Shown: positions 1-8,656, counted from the first letter of the stretch. The stretch: 64,000 nucleotides of DNA from Marinagarivorans cellulosilyticus (GCF_021655555.1 NZ_AP023086.1:2262685-2326684); one strand, 5' to 3'. The notes: a model not told the origin generated them from the sequence alone. Made by a program: numbers and translations.

Positions 1-1
1 A

Positions 2-685
2 GCCGATAATATTCCCATGCAGCCAGATACTGCAAAGGCGCGGCAAGATTTGGCCATAGAGCTTGCGCCAGCTGAAAAATTGTTTGCGGTGTTACCTGGT
101 AGCCGTGGTGGTGAAGTTGAGCGAATGCTGCCCGTATTTTTAGCCGCTGCGCGTTTGTGTTTAAAGCAGCAGCCGCACTTGCGCTTTGTGATTCCTGCAG
201 CTAATGATAAGCGCCTTAAGCAAATTGAAGAAATTCTGGCTGATTTTCCCGACTTACCAGTGAAGGTATTTTTAAAGCGTTCACACGAGGTGATGCAGGC
301 TAGCGATGCTGTTGTAATGGCCTCTGGTACTACAACCCTTGAAGCAATGCTCTTAAAAAAGCCTATGGTTATTGCTTATAAAGTTGCTGCGTTTTCCTAC
401 TTTATATTTTCCCGTATGGTTAAGGTTCCTTTTATAGGACTGCCAAATTTGTTAGCAGGAAAGCAGTTAGCTAAGGAGTTTATTCAAAATGAGGCAACGC
501 CTGAAAACATAGCACCGCAAATGCTAAATTTGCTGCGTAGCGAAGCGAGAGCTGAGCTGACGGCAGAGTACGAACGTTTACATTTACTGTTAAGGCGTGG
601 TGCTAATAAGCGCGCTGCCGATGCGGTTATTCAAATTGCCTTGCCAGAAGTCGCGCTCGATGCTGGCCACCAAAATAAGAGCTAA
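2..685 (+). CDS. lpxB: Lipid-A-disaccharide synthase, C-terminal part
   Basis: The gene runs in from the left edge, so its N-terminal third is missing; the frame is open from base 2. LpxB is a peripheral inner-membrane GT-B glycosyltransferase that joins UDP-2,3-diacylglucosamine to lipid X to make the lipid A disaccharide. Visible are the GT-B nucleotide-binding elements LPGSRGGEVERM and SGTTTLEAML, and the membrane-associated stretch MVIAYKVAAFSYF before GLPNLLAG, all characteristic of LpxB. The stop is directly followed by rnhB with a 2-nt gap, the usual lpxB-rnhB order of gammaproteobacteria, so the two are probably cotranscribed. Confidence 0.95.
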   Translation, partial: ADNIPMQPDTAKARQDLAIELAPAEKLFAVLPGSRGGEVERMLPVFLAAARLCLKQQPHLRFVIPAANDKRLKQIEEILADFPDLPVKVFLKRSHEVMQASDAVVMASGTTTLEAMLLKKPMVIAYKVAAFSYFIFSRMVKVPFIGLPNLLAGKQLAKEFIQNEATPENIAPQMLNLLRSEARAELTAEYERLHLLLRRGANKRAADAVIQIALPEVALDAGHQNKS

Positions 686-687
686 CT

Positions 688-1263
688 ATGTTAATTGCTG
701 GCGTTGATGAAGCCGGGCGTGGGCCGCTGGTTGGAAATGTTGTTGCGGCGGCGGTTATTCTTAACCCCGAAAAACCCATAGAAGGCTTGGCCGATTCAAA
801 AAAATTATCTGAAAAAAAACGCAATGCGCTTTATGAGCTTATTCTGCGTGATGCTTTGGCTTACCATATTGCGTTTGCTTCGCCAGCAGAAATTGATGAG
901 CTTAATATTTTGCATGCAAGTATGTTGGCCATGAAGAGGGCTGTCGAAGGATTAGCCATTCAGCCTGAGCACGTTTTGGTAGATGGCAATCGTTTGCCTG
1001 TTTGGCATTACAGTGCAGAAGCGATTGTTAAGGGGGATGCTAAAGAGGCGTGCATTAGTGCGGCCTCTATTTTGGCAAAGGTTACGCGTGACGAAGAAAT
1101 GGTCGCGCTCGATGCATTGCATCCAGATTACGGCTTTGCAAAGCATAAAGGTTATCCGACTAAGGTTCATATGGAGCAGCTCAATATACTTGGGCCGCTA
1201 CCGGAACACCGCCGCTCTTTTGGCCCTGTGCGGGCTCTTTGTAGTCAACCTGACTTATTTTAA
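688..1263 (+). CDS. rnhB: Ribonuclease HII
   Basis: RNase HII removes ribonucleotides misincorporated in DNA and RNA from RNA-DNA hybrids. The 191-residue protein is of normal length. It opens with the family signature GVDEAGRGPLVG, whose Asp-Glu pair is part of the metal-binding DEDD site, followed by DSKKLSEKKR and KGDAKEACISAASILAKVTRD, the other catalytic blocks, and a GYPTKVHMEQL substrate-binding segment near the C-terminus. It follows lpxB at once. The dnaE gene that often comes next in relatives is absent; a PilZ-like gene lies downstream instead. Confidence 0.96.
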   Translation: MLIAGVDEAGRGPLVGNVVAAAVILNPEKPIEGLADSKKLSEKKRNALYELILRDALAYHIAFASPAEIDELNILHASMLAMKRAVEGLAIQPEHVLVDGNRLPVWHYSAEAIVKGDAKEACISAASILAKVTRDEEMVALDALHPDYGFAKHKGYPTKVHMEQLNILGPLPEHRRSFGPVRALCSQPDLF

Positions 1264-1398
1264 TGCGCGCTGATATTGTTGGCGCTAATTGCATTGTTTT
1301 GGCGCTCCTTTTTATGGCGTCTATATGCTCTTCTATATTTGCGCTATACCTAAGTTAAATGCTGATACTCTTAGCGATAGAGCTTAAGGAATAACGTT

Positions 1399-1923
1399 AT
1401 GGTGGTGCTAAAAAGCCCAAAAGGCAGCGTTGACGAGTCGACAGAAACGCTTCAGGCTTGGATGGCTTACAGCTGCCGCTGGGTTGACGATGTAGAGGCT
1501 GAAGTTTGTAACTTTCAAGGCTTTATTAAGCACCCCTCAGATATACCTCTAGATTTTTCCATAGAACCTTCTCCGTCTTATGCCACCGCCCAGATGTTAA
1601 ATGTGCACGATGGGGGTATGGTGTTTGAGACCCGTCGTTCGTTGCCCATCGGTGCAAAAATTCATTTAACGGTAAACCTCCGTGGTACAGCGCTAAACCT
1701 ACACGGTGTTATAACGCATTGCATTTCTGTGGGGGAGTCACGCTGCGATGTAGGGGTTCAGTTTGAGGAAGATAACGAACATTACGCGATGCGTATGATC
1801 GAGCAGGCTTGTCACATTGAGCACTACCGGCAACTATTAAGTGAAACTTCAGGGCGAGAGCTTACAGAGGACGAGGCGGCGGCAGAATGGATTGCGCGCT
1901 TTGCGGCGTATTTTCCGCGTTAA
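1399..1923 (+). CDS. PilZ-like domain protein
   Basis: A 174-residue soluble protein. Residues about 60-125 resemble the PilZ beta-barrel, with NVHDGGMVFE in the place of the (D/N)xSxxG motif and a following strand pattern up to CDVGVQFEED. PilZ domains normally bind cyclic di-GMP through an RxxxR motif just before the barrel; that motif is not visible, so nucleotide binding is doubtful. The N-terminal 50 residues are acidic, and the C-terminus (about 130-174) looks helical. The start has an AAGGA ribosome site 8 nt upstream. It ends at a strong hairpin facing a convergent gene. The role is unknown; an adaptor or degenerate c-di-GMP effector is the best guess. Confidence 0.6.
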   Translation: MVVLKSPKGSVDESTETLQAWMAYSCRWVDDVEAEVCNFQGFIKHPSDIPLDFSIEPSPSYATAQMLNVHDGGMVFETRRSLPIGAKIHLTVNLRGTALNLHGVITHCISVGESRCDVGVQFEEDNEHYAMRMIEQACHIEHYRQLLSETSGRELTEDEAAAEWIARFAAYFPR

Positions 1924-1942
1924 ATTCAATTGATTAAAGTGT

Positions 1943-1975
1943 TAAACCAAAGAGCAGCACTCTTTGGTTAAGTTT
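1943..1975. terminator. Bidirectional terminator between convergent genes
   Basis: A 10-bp perfect stem (AACCAAAGAG / CTCTTTGGTT, loop CAGCA) sits between two genes that end towards each other. A short T-rich tract follows on the plus strand and an A/T-rich flank lies on the other side. Confidence 0.7.
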
Positions 1976-2505
1976 TAAGCGGCTAGTAGGCGGTCATAGC
2001 GCCGGCTTAGTAGGTCGTAGAACTGCTCTCGAAGTGTCAAAATAGTGGCTTTCAGATCTCCAATTTCTTGTTCACTAATATCTTGCCGGCCTACATACAC
2101 CTGTTTGCGAAACAGCGCTATTTTAGCCGCGTACAAGCGGAGCGTTTTTTCCATTGTTTTTTCGCCTAGCATTAATAGCTTGGCTTCAGCGTCGGCCAGT
2201 TTTCTAAATTCTTCCACTAATTCGGCATTTACTTTCTCAAGCTCAAGTTTGCGTGCATTGGGCCAAGTTTTGCCAAAACGAGTAGATTCTATAACTAGGG
2301 CAGAGTAACGCGCAAAGCAGTGGTTAACGTAACCGACCTCACGTGAAATTTCTTCGAGTATTAGCAGCCTGCGTTCGCCAGGAGAGGCGTTTTCATTTTT
2401 GTGTTTAAAGCGATGGATGCACCATGCGGTAATCAGTGCGATGGCACCGCCAAGCGTAATTTGTAGCGCGCTTAAAATTAGTGGCCAAAAGGTATCTGCT
2501 GGCAT
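1975..2505 (-). CDS. Membrane-anchored coiled-coil protein, unknown function
   Basis: A 176-residue protein of a family I do not recognise. The N-terminus holds one clear membrane helix (about residues 8-28, LILSALQITLGGAIALITAW), followed by a basic patch (HRFKHK) and a long alpha-helical, charged region (about 40-170) rich in Glu, Lys and Arg with heptad-like spacing. This suggests a single-pass inner-membrane protein with a cytoplasmic helical bundle. A TAA stop close to a shared terminator marks the 3' end. It stands alone, with no operon partner. Confidence 0.6.
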   Translation of the reverse strand: MPADTFWPLILSALQITLGGAIALITAWCIHRFKHKNENASPGERRLLILEEISREVGYVNHCFARYSALVIESTRFGKTWPNARKLELEKVNAELVEEFRKLADAEAKLLMLGEKTMEKTLRLYAAKIALFRKQVYVGRQDISEQEIGDLKATILTLREQFYDLLSRRYDRLLAA

Positions 2506-2544
2506 GGTGGTCTAACCTCATCAAGTCATTAAAGTCGCCTTGTC

Positions 2545-2566
2545 AAAAAAACGGCATTTTGCCGGT
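2545..2566 (-). terminator. Terminator of the Fur-box methyltransferase gene
   Basis: On the minus strand a short CGGCA/TGCCG stem is followed by seven T residues. It lies about 45 nt beyond the stop of the methyltransferase gene and upstream of the next minus-strand gene. Confidence 0.6.
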
Positions 2567-2611
2567 GACAGGGGGCATTACAGAGACTTGAGCAAGGATC
2601 AAACCAACGTA

Positions 2612-3355
2612 TCAATCTTGCGCTGTCTTATCGTTAGCGCTGAGTTCTAAATGCATCGCGTGCCATTGGTTAACCGGTAGGTTGAGGCCAATTTTGGCGG
2701 CAATACGAGCAAGGTAGGCCAGTAAAGATACGCTTTGAAACTCACACTGTTCTACCAATTCAAAAAATGTAAGTTGTTGCACAAGGCCGGCAAAGTTACC
2801 TTGGTGGGTGGTGACTACCATCACGGGGGCGCCTGATGCCGCCGCGCGTTGGCTTAGTTCGGTAATTAGTTGGGCTAGGTCGCTATATTCCGTGTGTGAT
2901 TCGGTAATGATGATTAAGGGTAGGCCTGGTTGCCAGCCGGCGCGAAAGAGCCAGTCGTCCTGATACATATCGCAACCAATGGAGCGATAGTTGTCGGTAA
3001 TTGGCAGTAAGCTTTGGCTAAATGCGTGCGTTTCTGGTGTGTTGATATCGGCCCAGCGGAACTGCGGCCAATCGAGAGTACTGGATAGACGATGGAAGCG
3101 AGTACTCACGCCCGCGTTAAGCTCTACGCCCAGAGCGTTTGGATGTTTTTGGAGGAAGCTCAGAACTTTTTGGTCGATCCATTCGCTGCGCTGCAGAGCG
3201 GCTTTTTCGCTACTATTAAGCGCCTGCAGGGTATCAAGCTCAAGTTGACTCGCCAGTAGCGAAGCGGCCCGATCAAAAAACTGGGACGAACGGTTGCCGC
3301 GGGCCCTAAGGGAAAGCGGGTTGATTAAGTCACTGCTGAATTGAGGGCTAAGCAT
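2612..3355 (-). CDS. Leucine carboxyl methyltransferase-family protein
   Basis: A 247-residue class I SAM-dependent methyltransferase resembling the LCM/Ppm1/TcmP family, whose bacterial members methylate carboxyl or hydroxyl groups of small molecules. Supporting features are SLRARGNRSSQFFDRAA with following D and LD segments (the YDRAxxFD-like opening), LGVELNAGVSTRFHRL as the SAM-binding loop (ExGxGxxTR-like), and RWADINTPE at the end of the next strand. The start has an excellent GGAGGAG ribosome site. A Fur-box match lies about 30-45 nt upstream, so expression is probably iron-repressed. The substrate is unknown; an involvement in iron metabolism is inference from regulation alone. Confidence 0.7.
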   Translation of the reverse strand: MLSPQFSSDLINPLSLRARGNRSSQFFDRAASLLASQLELDTLQALNSSEKAALQRSEWIDQKVLSFLQKHPNALGVELNAGVSTRFHRLSSTLDWPQFRWADINTPETHAFSQSLLPITDNYRSIGCDMYQDDWLFRAGWQPGLPLIIITESHTEYSDLAQLITELSQRAAASGAPVMVVTTHQGNFAGLVQQLTFFELVEQCEFQSVSLLAYLARIAAKIGLNLPVNQWHAMHLELSANDKTAQD

Positions 3356-3386
3356 CTGGAATCTCCTCCGTTGCTATGATTCTAAA

Positions 3387-3401
3387 TGATAATGATTCTC
3401 A
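3387..3401 (-). promoter_or_regulatory. Fur box
   Basis: On the minus strand TGAGAATCATTATCA matches the 7-1-7 Fur consensus TGATAATNATTATCA at 13 of the 14 specified positions. Further AAT/CAT repeats (ATTTAGAATCAT) continue towards the gene, as in multi-dimer Fur sites. It lies 32 nt upstream of the methyltransferase start, in the right place to block its promoter. Confidence 0.7.
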
Positions 3402-3411
3402 ATACAATGCA

Positions 3412-3750
3412 TTAGCCACCAGAAATCTTCACGGTATAGCCTTTGGCCTCTAATGTGGCCTTAAGTTTTTCGCGCTGCTCACCTTGAATCTCGATGACGC
3501 CATCTTTTACCGTGCCGCCGGTGCCACACACCTGCTTTAGGGCTTTTGCTAGCGTCTTTAGTTCTGCTTCTGGCAGCGCAATACCTTTAACCAGTGTTAC
3601 GCCTTTACCGCCTCGGCCTTTACTCTCACGGTGAAGGCGGACAATACCGTCGGATTGGGCAATCACCTCAGAGGGCTTTTCCTCTTTGATGCGACCTTGC
3701 TCTGTAGAATATACCAAGCGCGAGTTCTTGGATGATGCGCCTTTAGCCAT
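3412..3750 (-). CDS. yciH: SUI1/YciH family translation factor
   Basis: A 112-residue homologue of eIF1/SUI1. Bacterial YciH can influence start-codon fidelity but its physiological role is unsettled. The SUI1 core is plain in the C-terminal 70 residues: KGRGGKGVTLVKG, then LKQVCGTGGTVKDGVIEIQGEQREKL. The open frame extends 28 codons upstream, but I place the start at MAKGASSKNS because it has a GGGAG ribosome site and the usual length of the family. It is divergent from the ion channel gene. Confidence 0.9.
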   Translation of the reverse strand: MAKGASSKNSRLVYSTEQGRIKEEKPSEVIAQSDGIVRLHRESKGRGGKGVTLVKGIALPEAELKTLAKALKQVCGTGGTVKDGVIEIQGEQREKLKATLEAKGYTVKISGG

Positions 3751-3881
3751 TGTCCACTCCCAAAAAGCTGGCATTATACAACCTTGAAGCTGGTCTAAAA
3801 TGTACAGTGTGATAAATTCCTGTATCTGTATCACAGGGTTTTACAGTTACAGCTCCCCTAATTGACTAGAAATGATTAGCT

Positions 3882-4700
3882 ATGATGTCGCCACTGCGAG
3901 AACGACTTTATAACATTATATTTGGCACGGAATCGCCTGCCGGTAAGCGCTTTGATTTGATATTGATCTACGCGATTGTATTAAGCGTTGTAGCCTTAAT
4001 GATGGATTCGGTGGTTTCAGTTAACGAGCGCTGGGGTTTAGCCTTTCGTTATTTCGAATGGTTTTTTACGTTGTTATTTACCATCGAGTACGGTGTTCGC
4101 ATTTACTGCTCTCCAAGCCGCTGGCTGTATATTCGCAGTTTTTACGGAATTATTGATTTACTGTCGATTATCCCTGCGTACATTAGCTTGTTTGTGCCCG
4201 GCACTAACTATTTATTAATGTTGCGGCTATTTAGGGTTTTGCGCGTTTTTCGTGTTTTAAAGTTAATGCGCTACATTAACGAAGGCAATTTTTTGCTGCG
4301 TTCAATGTTGCAGGCCCGGCATAAAATACTGGTGTTCTTTATGGTGGTATTGGTATTTGCCACTATATTTGGCTCGATTATGTATATTGTTGAAGGGCCT
4401 GAAAATGGCTTTACCAGCATACCGCGCAGCGTGTATTGGACGATTGTTACGATTACGACTGTAGGCTATGGCGATATCACGCCGCAAACGACGCTAGGAC
4501 AAATCGTCGCTTCGGCCGCAATGCTCACAGGTTATTCGATAATTGTTGTGCCCACGGGTATTTTAACGGCGGAGTTTTCACAGGAAATTCAACGTGAGCG
4601 CAATTTAGTCTCGTGCCCAAATTGCGGTAAGCATGGTCACGATAAGCGAGCCAGTTTTTGTAATCGCTGTGGCGGCGCGGTAAATAACCCGCACCACTAA
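3882..4700 (+). CDS. Voltage-gated potassium channel with C-terminal zinc ribbon
   Basis: A 272-residue six-helix cation channel of the inner membrane. Helices S1-S4 span about residues 25-130; S4 is recognisable at 114-130 by regularly spaced arginines (LRLFRVLRVFRVLKLMR). The pore loop carries the potassium selectivity filter TTVGYGD at 192-198, followed by S6. After S6 the protein ends with two CxxC pairs (CPNCG near 243, CNRCG near 259), which look like a small zinc ribbon. It stands alone and ends against hrpB on the other strand. Potassium selectivity follows from the filter; gating by voltage is inferred from S4. Confidence 0.9.
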   Translation: MMSPLRERLYNIIFGTESPAGKRFDLILIYAIVLSVVALMMDSVVSVNERWGLAFRYFEWFFTLLFTIEYGVRIYCSPSRWLYIRSFYGIIDLLSIIPAYISLFVPGTNYLLMLRLFRVLRVFRVLKLMRYINEGNFLLRSMLQARHKILVFFMVVLVFATIFGSIMYIVEGPENGFTSIPRSVYWTIVTITTVGYGDITPQTTLGQIVASAAMLTGYSIIVVPTGILTAEFSQEIQRERNLVSCPNCGKHGHDKRASFCNRCGGAVNNPHH

Positions 4701-7247
4701 TTACTGCTTATCCTCTCTAGCCAGTGCGCGTTTAGTCTTGGCCGTTGCCTCCATGCTAAGTGGATCATCCGGCCAGGGATGGCGGGGGTAGCGGCCTTTC
4801 ATTTCTTTTTTTACCTCGGTATAGCCTGTTGCCCAAAAAGCGGCTAAATCTTGTGTTACTTGCAAAGGCTGCTTGGCTGGCGACAAAAGATGCACGGTAA
4901 TTTTTTGTTGTCCATTTAATACAGTAGGCGTGCTGTGGCAGCCAAACATTTCTTGAAGTTTTACAGCCAGGACGGGTGGCGACTGTTGGTAGTCAATACT
5001 GGCCATTCGCCCGCTAGGTATCGCTATTTTTGCCGGTGCTAATTCGTCCAGTTGCTGTGGTTGCGGCCAAGGCAATAAGGTTTTTAGTAGCGAAAAAACA
5101 GGTATTTTCTTGAAGTCGGCTAAGGTATTAATATTGGCTAGGTGTGGTGTTAGCCAGTTATCCAGTGTGCTAAGCAAGGCATTTTGGCTCATATCGGGCC
5201 AGTCGTCACCACTGTGCTGCCGTAGCAATTGAACGCGAGCAATCAACTGTAGGCTATTGTCGTCCCAATCTAAATAATCTAGACCTTTGTCGCGTAGCAA
5301 TGCTGTTAAAGCTTGGGTCTTAATGTCTTTAGGGATATTGCTGAGTGCTTTTTGTTGAATAACTATTTTGCCCAGTAGTTGTCTTTGTTCGGCAATAAAA
5401 CGCCCCTTATCGTCTTGCCACTGTGCAATGGTGACTTCTTTTATGTGGTGAGTGAGTCCATCTTTTAAAAAGTGCGCGTTAAGCGCGCAAGCTATAAATA
5501 TGCGGTCCTGCGATTGTCCAACTAGCCCGCCAACCTCGGCAACGCTTAGCCAAGGTTGTTGAGCTAATGCATCGCTTTCATCAAGTTGGGCAGCGCGCCC
5601 GTTGGCAAGCTGGTAAACCGCTGTACCGTTATTACTTGCTTTGCGTTTGGCGATGCGCTCTGGAAAGGCGTTGGCTATGAGTAGGCCTGCAAGCTCGCCC
5701 TTATCTTGCGCTGATGCGTTGTTTCTTTTTAATGGTGCGCATAGAGTTTTAGCGAGTTGTTTTACGCGTTGTTGCCAAGCTTTATGTTGTGGCTGGCGGC
5801 TTTGTTCTATTGCTACGATGTGATCATAAATATCACTGCCTAAGTTTTTAGGTGGGCGCTCGCTAAGCAGTGCAGCAACCATACCGCCTAGGTCTGTTGC
5901 GCCAATTTCCTCTGAGTGTATTAGCAATGCGGCCAAGCGCGGATGGCAGGGGAATAATGCCAAACGCTGACCTAAAAGCGTAAGTGTATTTTTTTGTGTT
6001 AATGCGCCGATATTAGTTAATGCATCTAGGGCTTGTTGCCAGTTGGCTTCGGCTGGAGGGTTTAGCCATTGTAGTTCGTTAGGGTGGCTAACACCCCAGT
6101 GTAATAAGGTAATTGCCAAGGGCATTAAGTCGGCGTTAATAATTTCTGGCGTGGTATGGCGCAACCTTTGGTTGTGTTGTGCTTGCGACCAGAGTCTGTA
6201 ACAAATGCCTGGCTCCATTCGTCCGGCGCGGCCGGCGCGCTGTTCGGCCGACGCTTGCGAAACCCCTTGGGTGTGCAAACGCGTAAGGCCGGTGTTTGGG
6301 TCGAAGCTTGGGTTGCGGGTAAGGCCGCTATCGATAACTACGCGCACCCCTTCAATGGTTAAGCTGGTTTCGGCAATGTCGGTAGCCAATACAATTTTGC
6401 GATAATTATTATCTGTTGGGGCGATGGCTAATTGTTGTTGCTCAAGTGGCAAGCTGCCGTGCAGAGGCAGGCAAATAGTATGATTAGGTAACGGTGTTAA
6501 TGCCTGATGTGCGCGATTAATTTCACGCATACCGGGTAAAAAAACTAAAATGCTGCCGCTGTCTTGCGCTAGTGCTTGTTCAATAGTGCGTACTAATGGC
6601 GGCAAAAAATCATCATTTTTAAATGTATTGGTTTTGCGTGTGGCTTGCACAGGTTGATAGCGTATATCGACGGGGTAGCTGCGGCCTTGGCTTGTAACGA
6701 CGGGGCAATGTGAAGGCTGTGATGTGCTTTGCTCTAATAAGCTTGCGACGTTTTCGCTATCGAGGGTTGCCGACATTACCAATATTTTTAGTGGGTTGTC
6801 GCTTTCGCGAAATAATTCGCGGGCTTGTAGGCTTAGCGCTAGCCCCACATCTGTATTTAAACTGCGCTCGTGAAATTCATCAAAAATAACAATCCCTACA
6901 CCAGTAAGCTCGGGGTCGTCTTGTAGCCAGCGGGTTAATAAGCCTTCAGTAATCACCTCTATGCGTGTGTTCGCGCCGACTTTGGTGGCTTGTCGCATAC
7001 GATAGCCCACGGTTTCACCTACTTTTTCGCCCAGCATATTGGCCATGCGGTTGGCCGCATTTAAGGCTGCAACTCGGCGCGGCTCAAGCATTATTATTTT
7101 TTGTTCTTTGAGCCAAGGTACATTTAGTAAACTCAGCGGAACTTGTGTGGTTTTACCGGCGCCGGGCGGGGCTTGCAGAACACAATGCGGGGCATTGTTT
7201 AGTGCATAGAGTAGTGTGGGTATGCATTCGTGTATCGGCAGGCTCAT
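4701..7247 (-). CDS. hrpB: ATP-dependent DEAH-box helicase HrpB
   Basis: An 848-residue superfamily 2 helicase, full length for HrpB. Walker A is APPGAGKTTQ near residue 25, the Walker B/DExH box is DEFHERSLN near 122, motif III is MSATLDS, and motif VI is QRAGRAGR. A HA2/OB-type region follows, and the C-terminal HrpB domain carries SIDYQQSPPVLAVKLQEMFG and PRHPWPDDPL, diagnostic of this family rather than HrpA. HrpB is assumed to act on RNA, but its substrate in bacteria is not established. It is divergent from tlyA. Confidence 0.96.
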   Translation of the reverse strand: MSLPIHECIPTLLYALNNAPHCVLQAPPGAGKTTQVPLSLLNVPWLKEQKIIMLEPRRVAALNAANRMANMLGEKVGETVGYRMRQATKVGANTRIEVITEGLLTRWLQDDPELTGVGIVIFDEFHERSLNTDVGLALSLQARELFRESDNPLKILVMSATLDSENVASLLEQSTSQPSHCPVVTSQGRSYPVDIRYQPVQATRKTNTFKNDDFLPPLVRTIEQALAQDSGSILVFLPGMREINRAHQALTPLPNHTICLPLHGSLPLEQQQLAIAPTDNNYRKIVLATDIAETSLTIEGVRVVIDSGLTRNPSFDPNTGLTRLHTQGVSQASAEQRAGRAGRMEPGICYRLWSQAQHNQRLRHTTPEIINADLMPLAITLLHWGVSHPNELQWLNPPAEANWQQALDALTNIGALTQKNTLTLLGQRLALFPCHPRLAALLIHSEEIGATDLGGMVAALLSERPPKNLGSDIYDHIVAIEQSRQPQHKAWQQRVKQLAKTLCAPLKRNNASAQDKGELAGLLIANAFPERIAKRKASNNGTAVYQLANGRAAQLDESDALAQQPWLSVAEVGGLVGQSQDRIFIACALNAHFLKDGLTHHIKEVTIAQWQDDKGRFIAEQRQLLGKIVIQQKALSNIPKDIKTQALTALLRDKGLDYLDWDDNSLQLIARVQLLRQHSGDDWPDMSQNALLSTLDNWLTPHLANINTLADFKKIPVFSLLKTLLPWPQPQQLDELAPAKIAIPSGRMASIDYQQSPPVLAVKLQEMFGCHSTPTVLNGQQKITVHLLSPAKQPLQVTQDLAAFWATGYTEVKKEMKGRYPRHPWPDDPLSMEATAKTKRALAREDKQ

Positions 7248-7351
7248 ATACAGTGATCAGTTGTGTGGTCAGGGTAAGTGTTTCAACATTTTACCGGACG
7301 CGGGCTTTTGAGTAAGCTGTGCATCCGAATTAATCGCAAGAGAGTAAAGCG

Positions 7352-8107
7352 GTGCAGCGACTCGATAAATTACTGGTAGAACATGGCCTAGCAGCCACGA
7401 GAACACAAGCTCAAAAATTAATTGAAGACGGGCTTGTCGAGGCAAAGGTTTCGGGTCAGTGGCTGGTACAAAAAAAGCCATCGATTAAACTGCCCGAAAA
7501 CAGCGAGCTACGTGCCGGTGATCACCCAGATATGCGCTATGTGTCGCGTGCCGGGCTAAAGCTTGAAGCTGCTTTGCGCAATAACGGGTTGGATGTAAAA
7601 GGGTTGGTCGCCCTTGATGTGGGGCAATCTACGGGTGGCTTTACCGATTGTTTGTTAAAACACGGTGCCAGCAAAGTTGTTGGCGTGGAAGTTGGCCACG
7701 ATCAGCTGGTGGAACCGCTGCGGGTACATGGTGATGTAGTGTGTTTGGAAGGGGTTAATGCTCGCCACCTAGATCCCGATATTCTGAAATACGCCCCAAA
7801 TAAATTTGATATCGCGGTAATGGATGTGTCTTTTATTTCTCAAAAACTCATTCTGCCGCGCTTACCCGTTTTGCTCAAGCAGCAAGCCCTACTGGTAACT
7901 TTGATTAAGCCGCAATTCGAGGTAGGGCCGCAAGGGTTGGGTAAAGGTGGCCTCGTTAAGCCTGATGTTGATATGTACACCTTAGAGCAGGATTTTACTC
8001 GCTTTGTTAAGGCGCTGGGTTTTGAGGTATTACACTACAGTGAAAGCCCCATAAAAGGCGGTGACGGTAACCGCGAGTTTTTAATGGTGGCTCGTTTAGT
8101 GACTTAG
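7352..8107 (+). CDS. tlyA: TlyA-family RNA methyltransferase
   Basis: A 251-residue protein with an N-terminal S4 RNA-binding domain (RLDKLLVEHGLAATRTQAQKLI) followed by an FtsJ/RrmJ-type methyltransferase domain whose SAM loop is LDVGQSTGGFTDCLL; KDxKE-type residues fit a ribose 2'-O-methyltransferase. In mycobacteria TlyA modifies 16S and 23S rRNA; many homologues were historically called haemolysin A. The start is GTG, with AGAG/AAAG purines upstream. Transcription is divergent from hrpB across a 104-bp gap. Confidence 0.9.
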   Translation: MQRLDKLLVEHGLAATRTQAQKLIEDGLVEAKVSGQWLVQKKPSIKLPENSELRAGDHPDMRYVSRAGLKLEAALRNNGLDVKGLVALDVGQSTGGFTDCLLKHGASKVVGVEVGHDQLVEPLRVHGDVVCLEGVNARHLDPDILKYAPNKFDIAVMDVSFISQKLILPRLPVLLKQQALLVTLIKPQFEVGPQGLGKGGLVKPDVDMYTLEQDFTRFVKALGFEVLHYSESPIKGGDGNREFLMVARLVT

Positions 8108-8188
8108 CAATTCCCCTCTTAGTTTCTATATCGGCCCCAATTTACCTGAGGGCTGAATCTCAATTTAAGCATTGTCGCAAAAAAGGGG

Positions 8189-8216
8189 TTGACTCCCGCC
8201 TTTGGTGTGCTAATTT
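8189..8216 (+). promoter_or_regulatory. Promoter of the BlaI-like regulator operon
   Basis: A -35 hexamer TTGACT (8189-8194) and a -10-like TAATTT (8211-8216) are 16 bp apart. The -10 lies within the left arm of the palindrome, so repressor bound to it would block RNA polymerase. Confidence 0.55.
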
Positions 8217-8241
8217 TGTAGCACGTGCTACAAAATTAGCA
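8208..8241. promoter_or_regulatory. 34-bp perfect palindromic operator
   Basis: Both arms are exact complements: TGCTAATTTTGTAGCAC followed by its reverse complement, with no spacer. The core TGTAGCACGTGCTACA has the TGTA/TACA ends seen in BlaI/MecI operators. It starts 56 nt upstream of the repressor start codon and overlaps the predicted -10, so autorepression is the natural reading. Confidence 0.8.
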
Positions 8242-8263
8242 GTTGTGATGATGGTGAATACAT

Positions 8264-8656
8264 ATGTCCAGTAATACAGTTTATGCATCTCTTAGCCGGC
8301 GTGAGCGGCAAATTATGGATGTCCTGCACGAGGAAAACCCCATATCAGCTAAAGATATTCAGTTGAAAATGCCGGACCCACCGAGTTATTCCGCCGTACG
8401 AGCATTAATTACTCGAATGGTCGATAAGGGCGTTGTAGCGTTTTCGCGCGAAGGCACAAAATACATGTATCGACCAGTGCAGGCACAAAATAGCGTGCAA
8501 GCTTCAGCAATATCTAGGTTATTAAAAACGTTTTTTAAAGGCTCCAAAATTAAAGCCGTAACAGCCTTGCTCGATGCTGACGGCGCTGAAATGGATGCCC
8601 ATGAGATAGAGGAGTTGGAGCGGAAAATAGCGCGTTTAAAAAAGCAGTCTAAATAA
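8264..8656 (+). CDS. BlaI/MecI-family transcriptional repressor
   Basis: A 130-residue winged-helix protein. The DNA-binding domain fills the first 75 residues (LSRRERQIMDVLHEENPISAKDIQLKMPDPPSYSAVRALITRMVDKGVV), which is typical of BlaI/MecI. The C-terminal part should be the dimerisation region that BlaR1-type peptidases cut to relieve repression; it is longer and ends in a Lys/Glu-rich helix. It is followed by a M56 peptidase 28 nt downstream and then a TonB-like gene, so the three probably form one operon under the upstream palindrome. Target genes beyond its own operon cannot be seen. Confidence 0.88.
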   Translation: MSSNTVYASLSRRERQIMDVLHEENPISAKDIQLKMPDPPSYSAVRALITRMVDKGVVAFSREGTKYMYRPVQAQNSVQASAISRLLKTFFKGSKIKAVTALLDADGAEMDAHEIEELERKIARLKKQSK

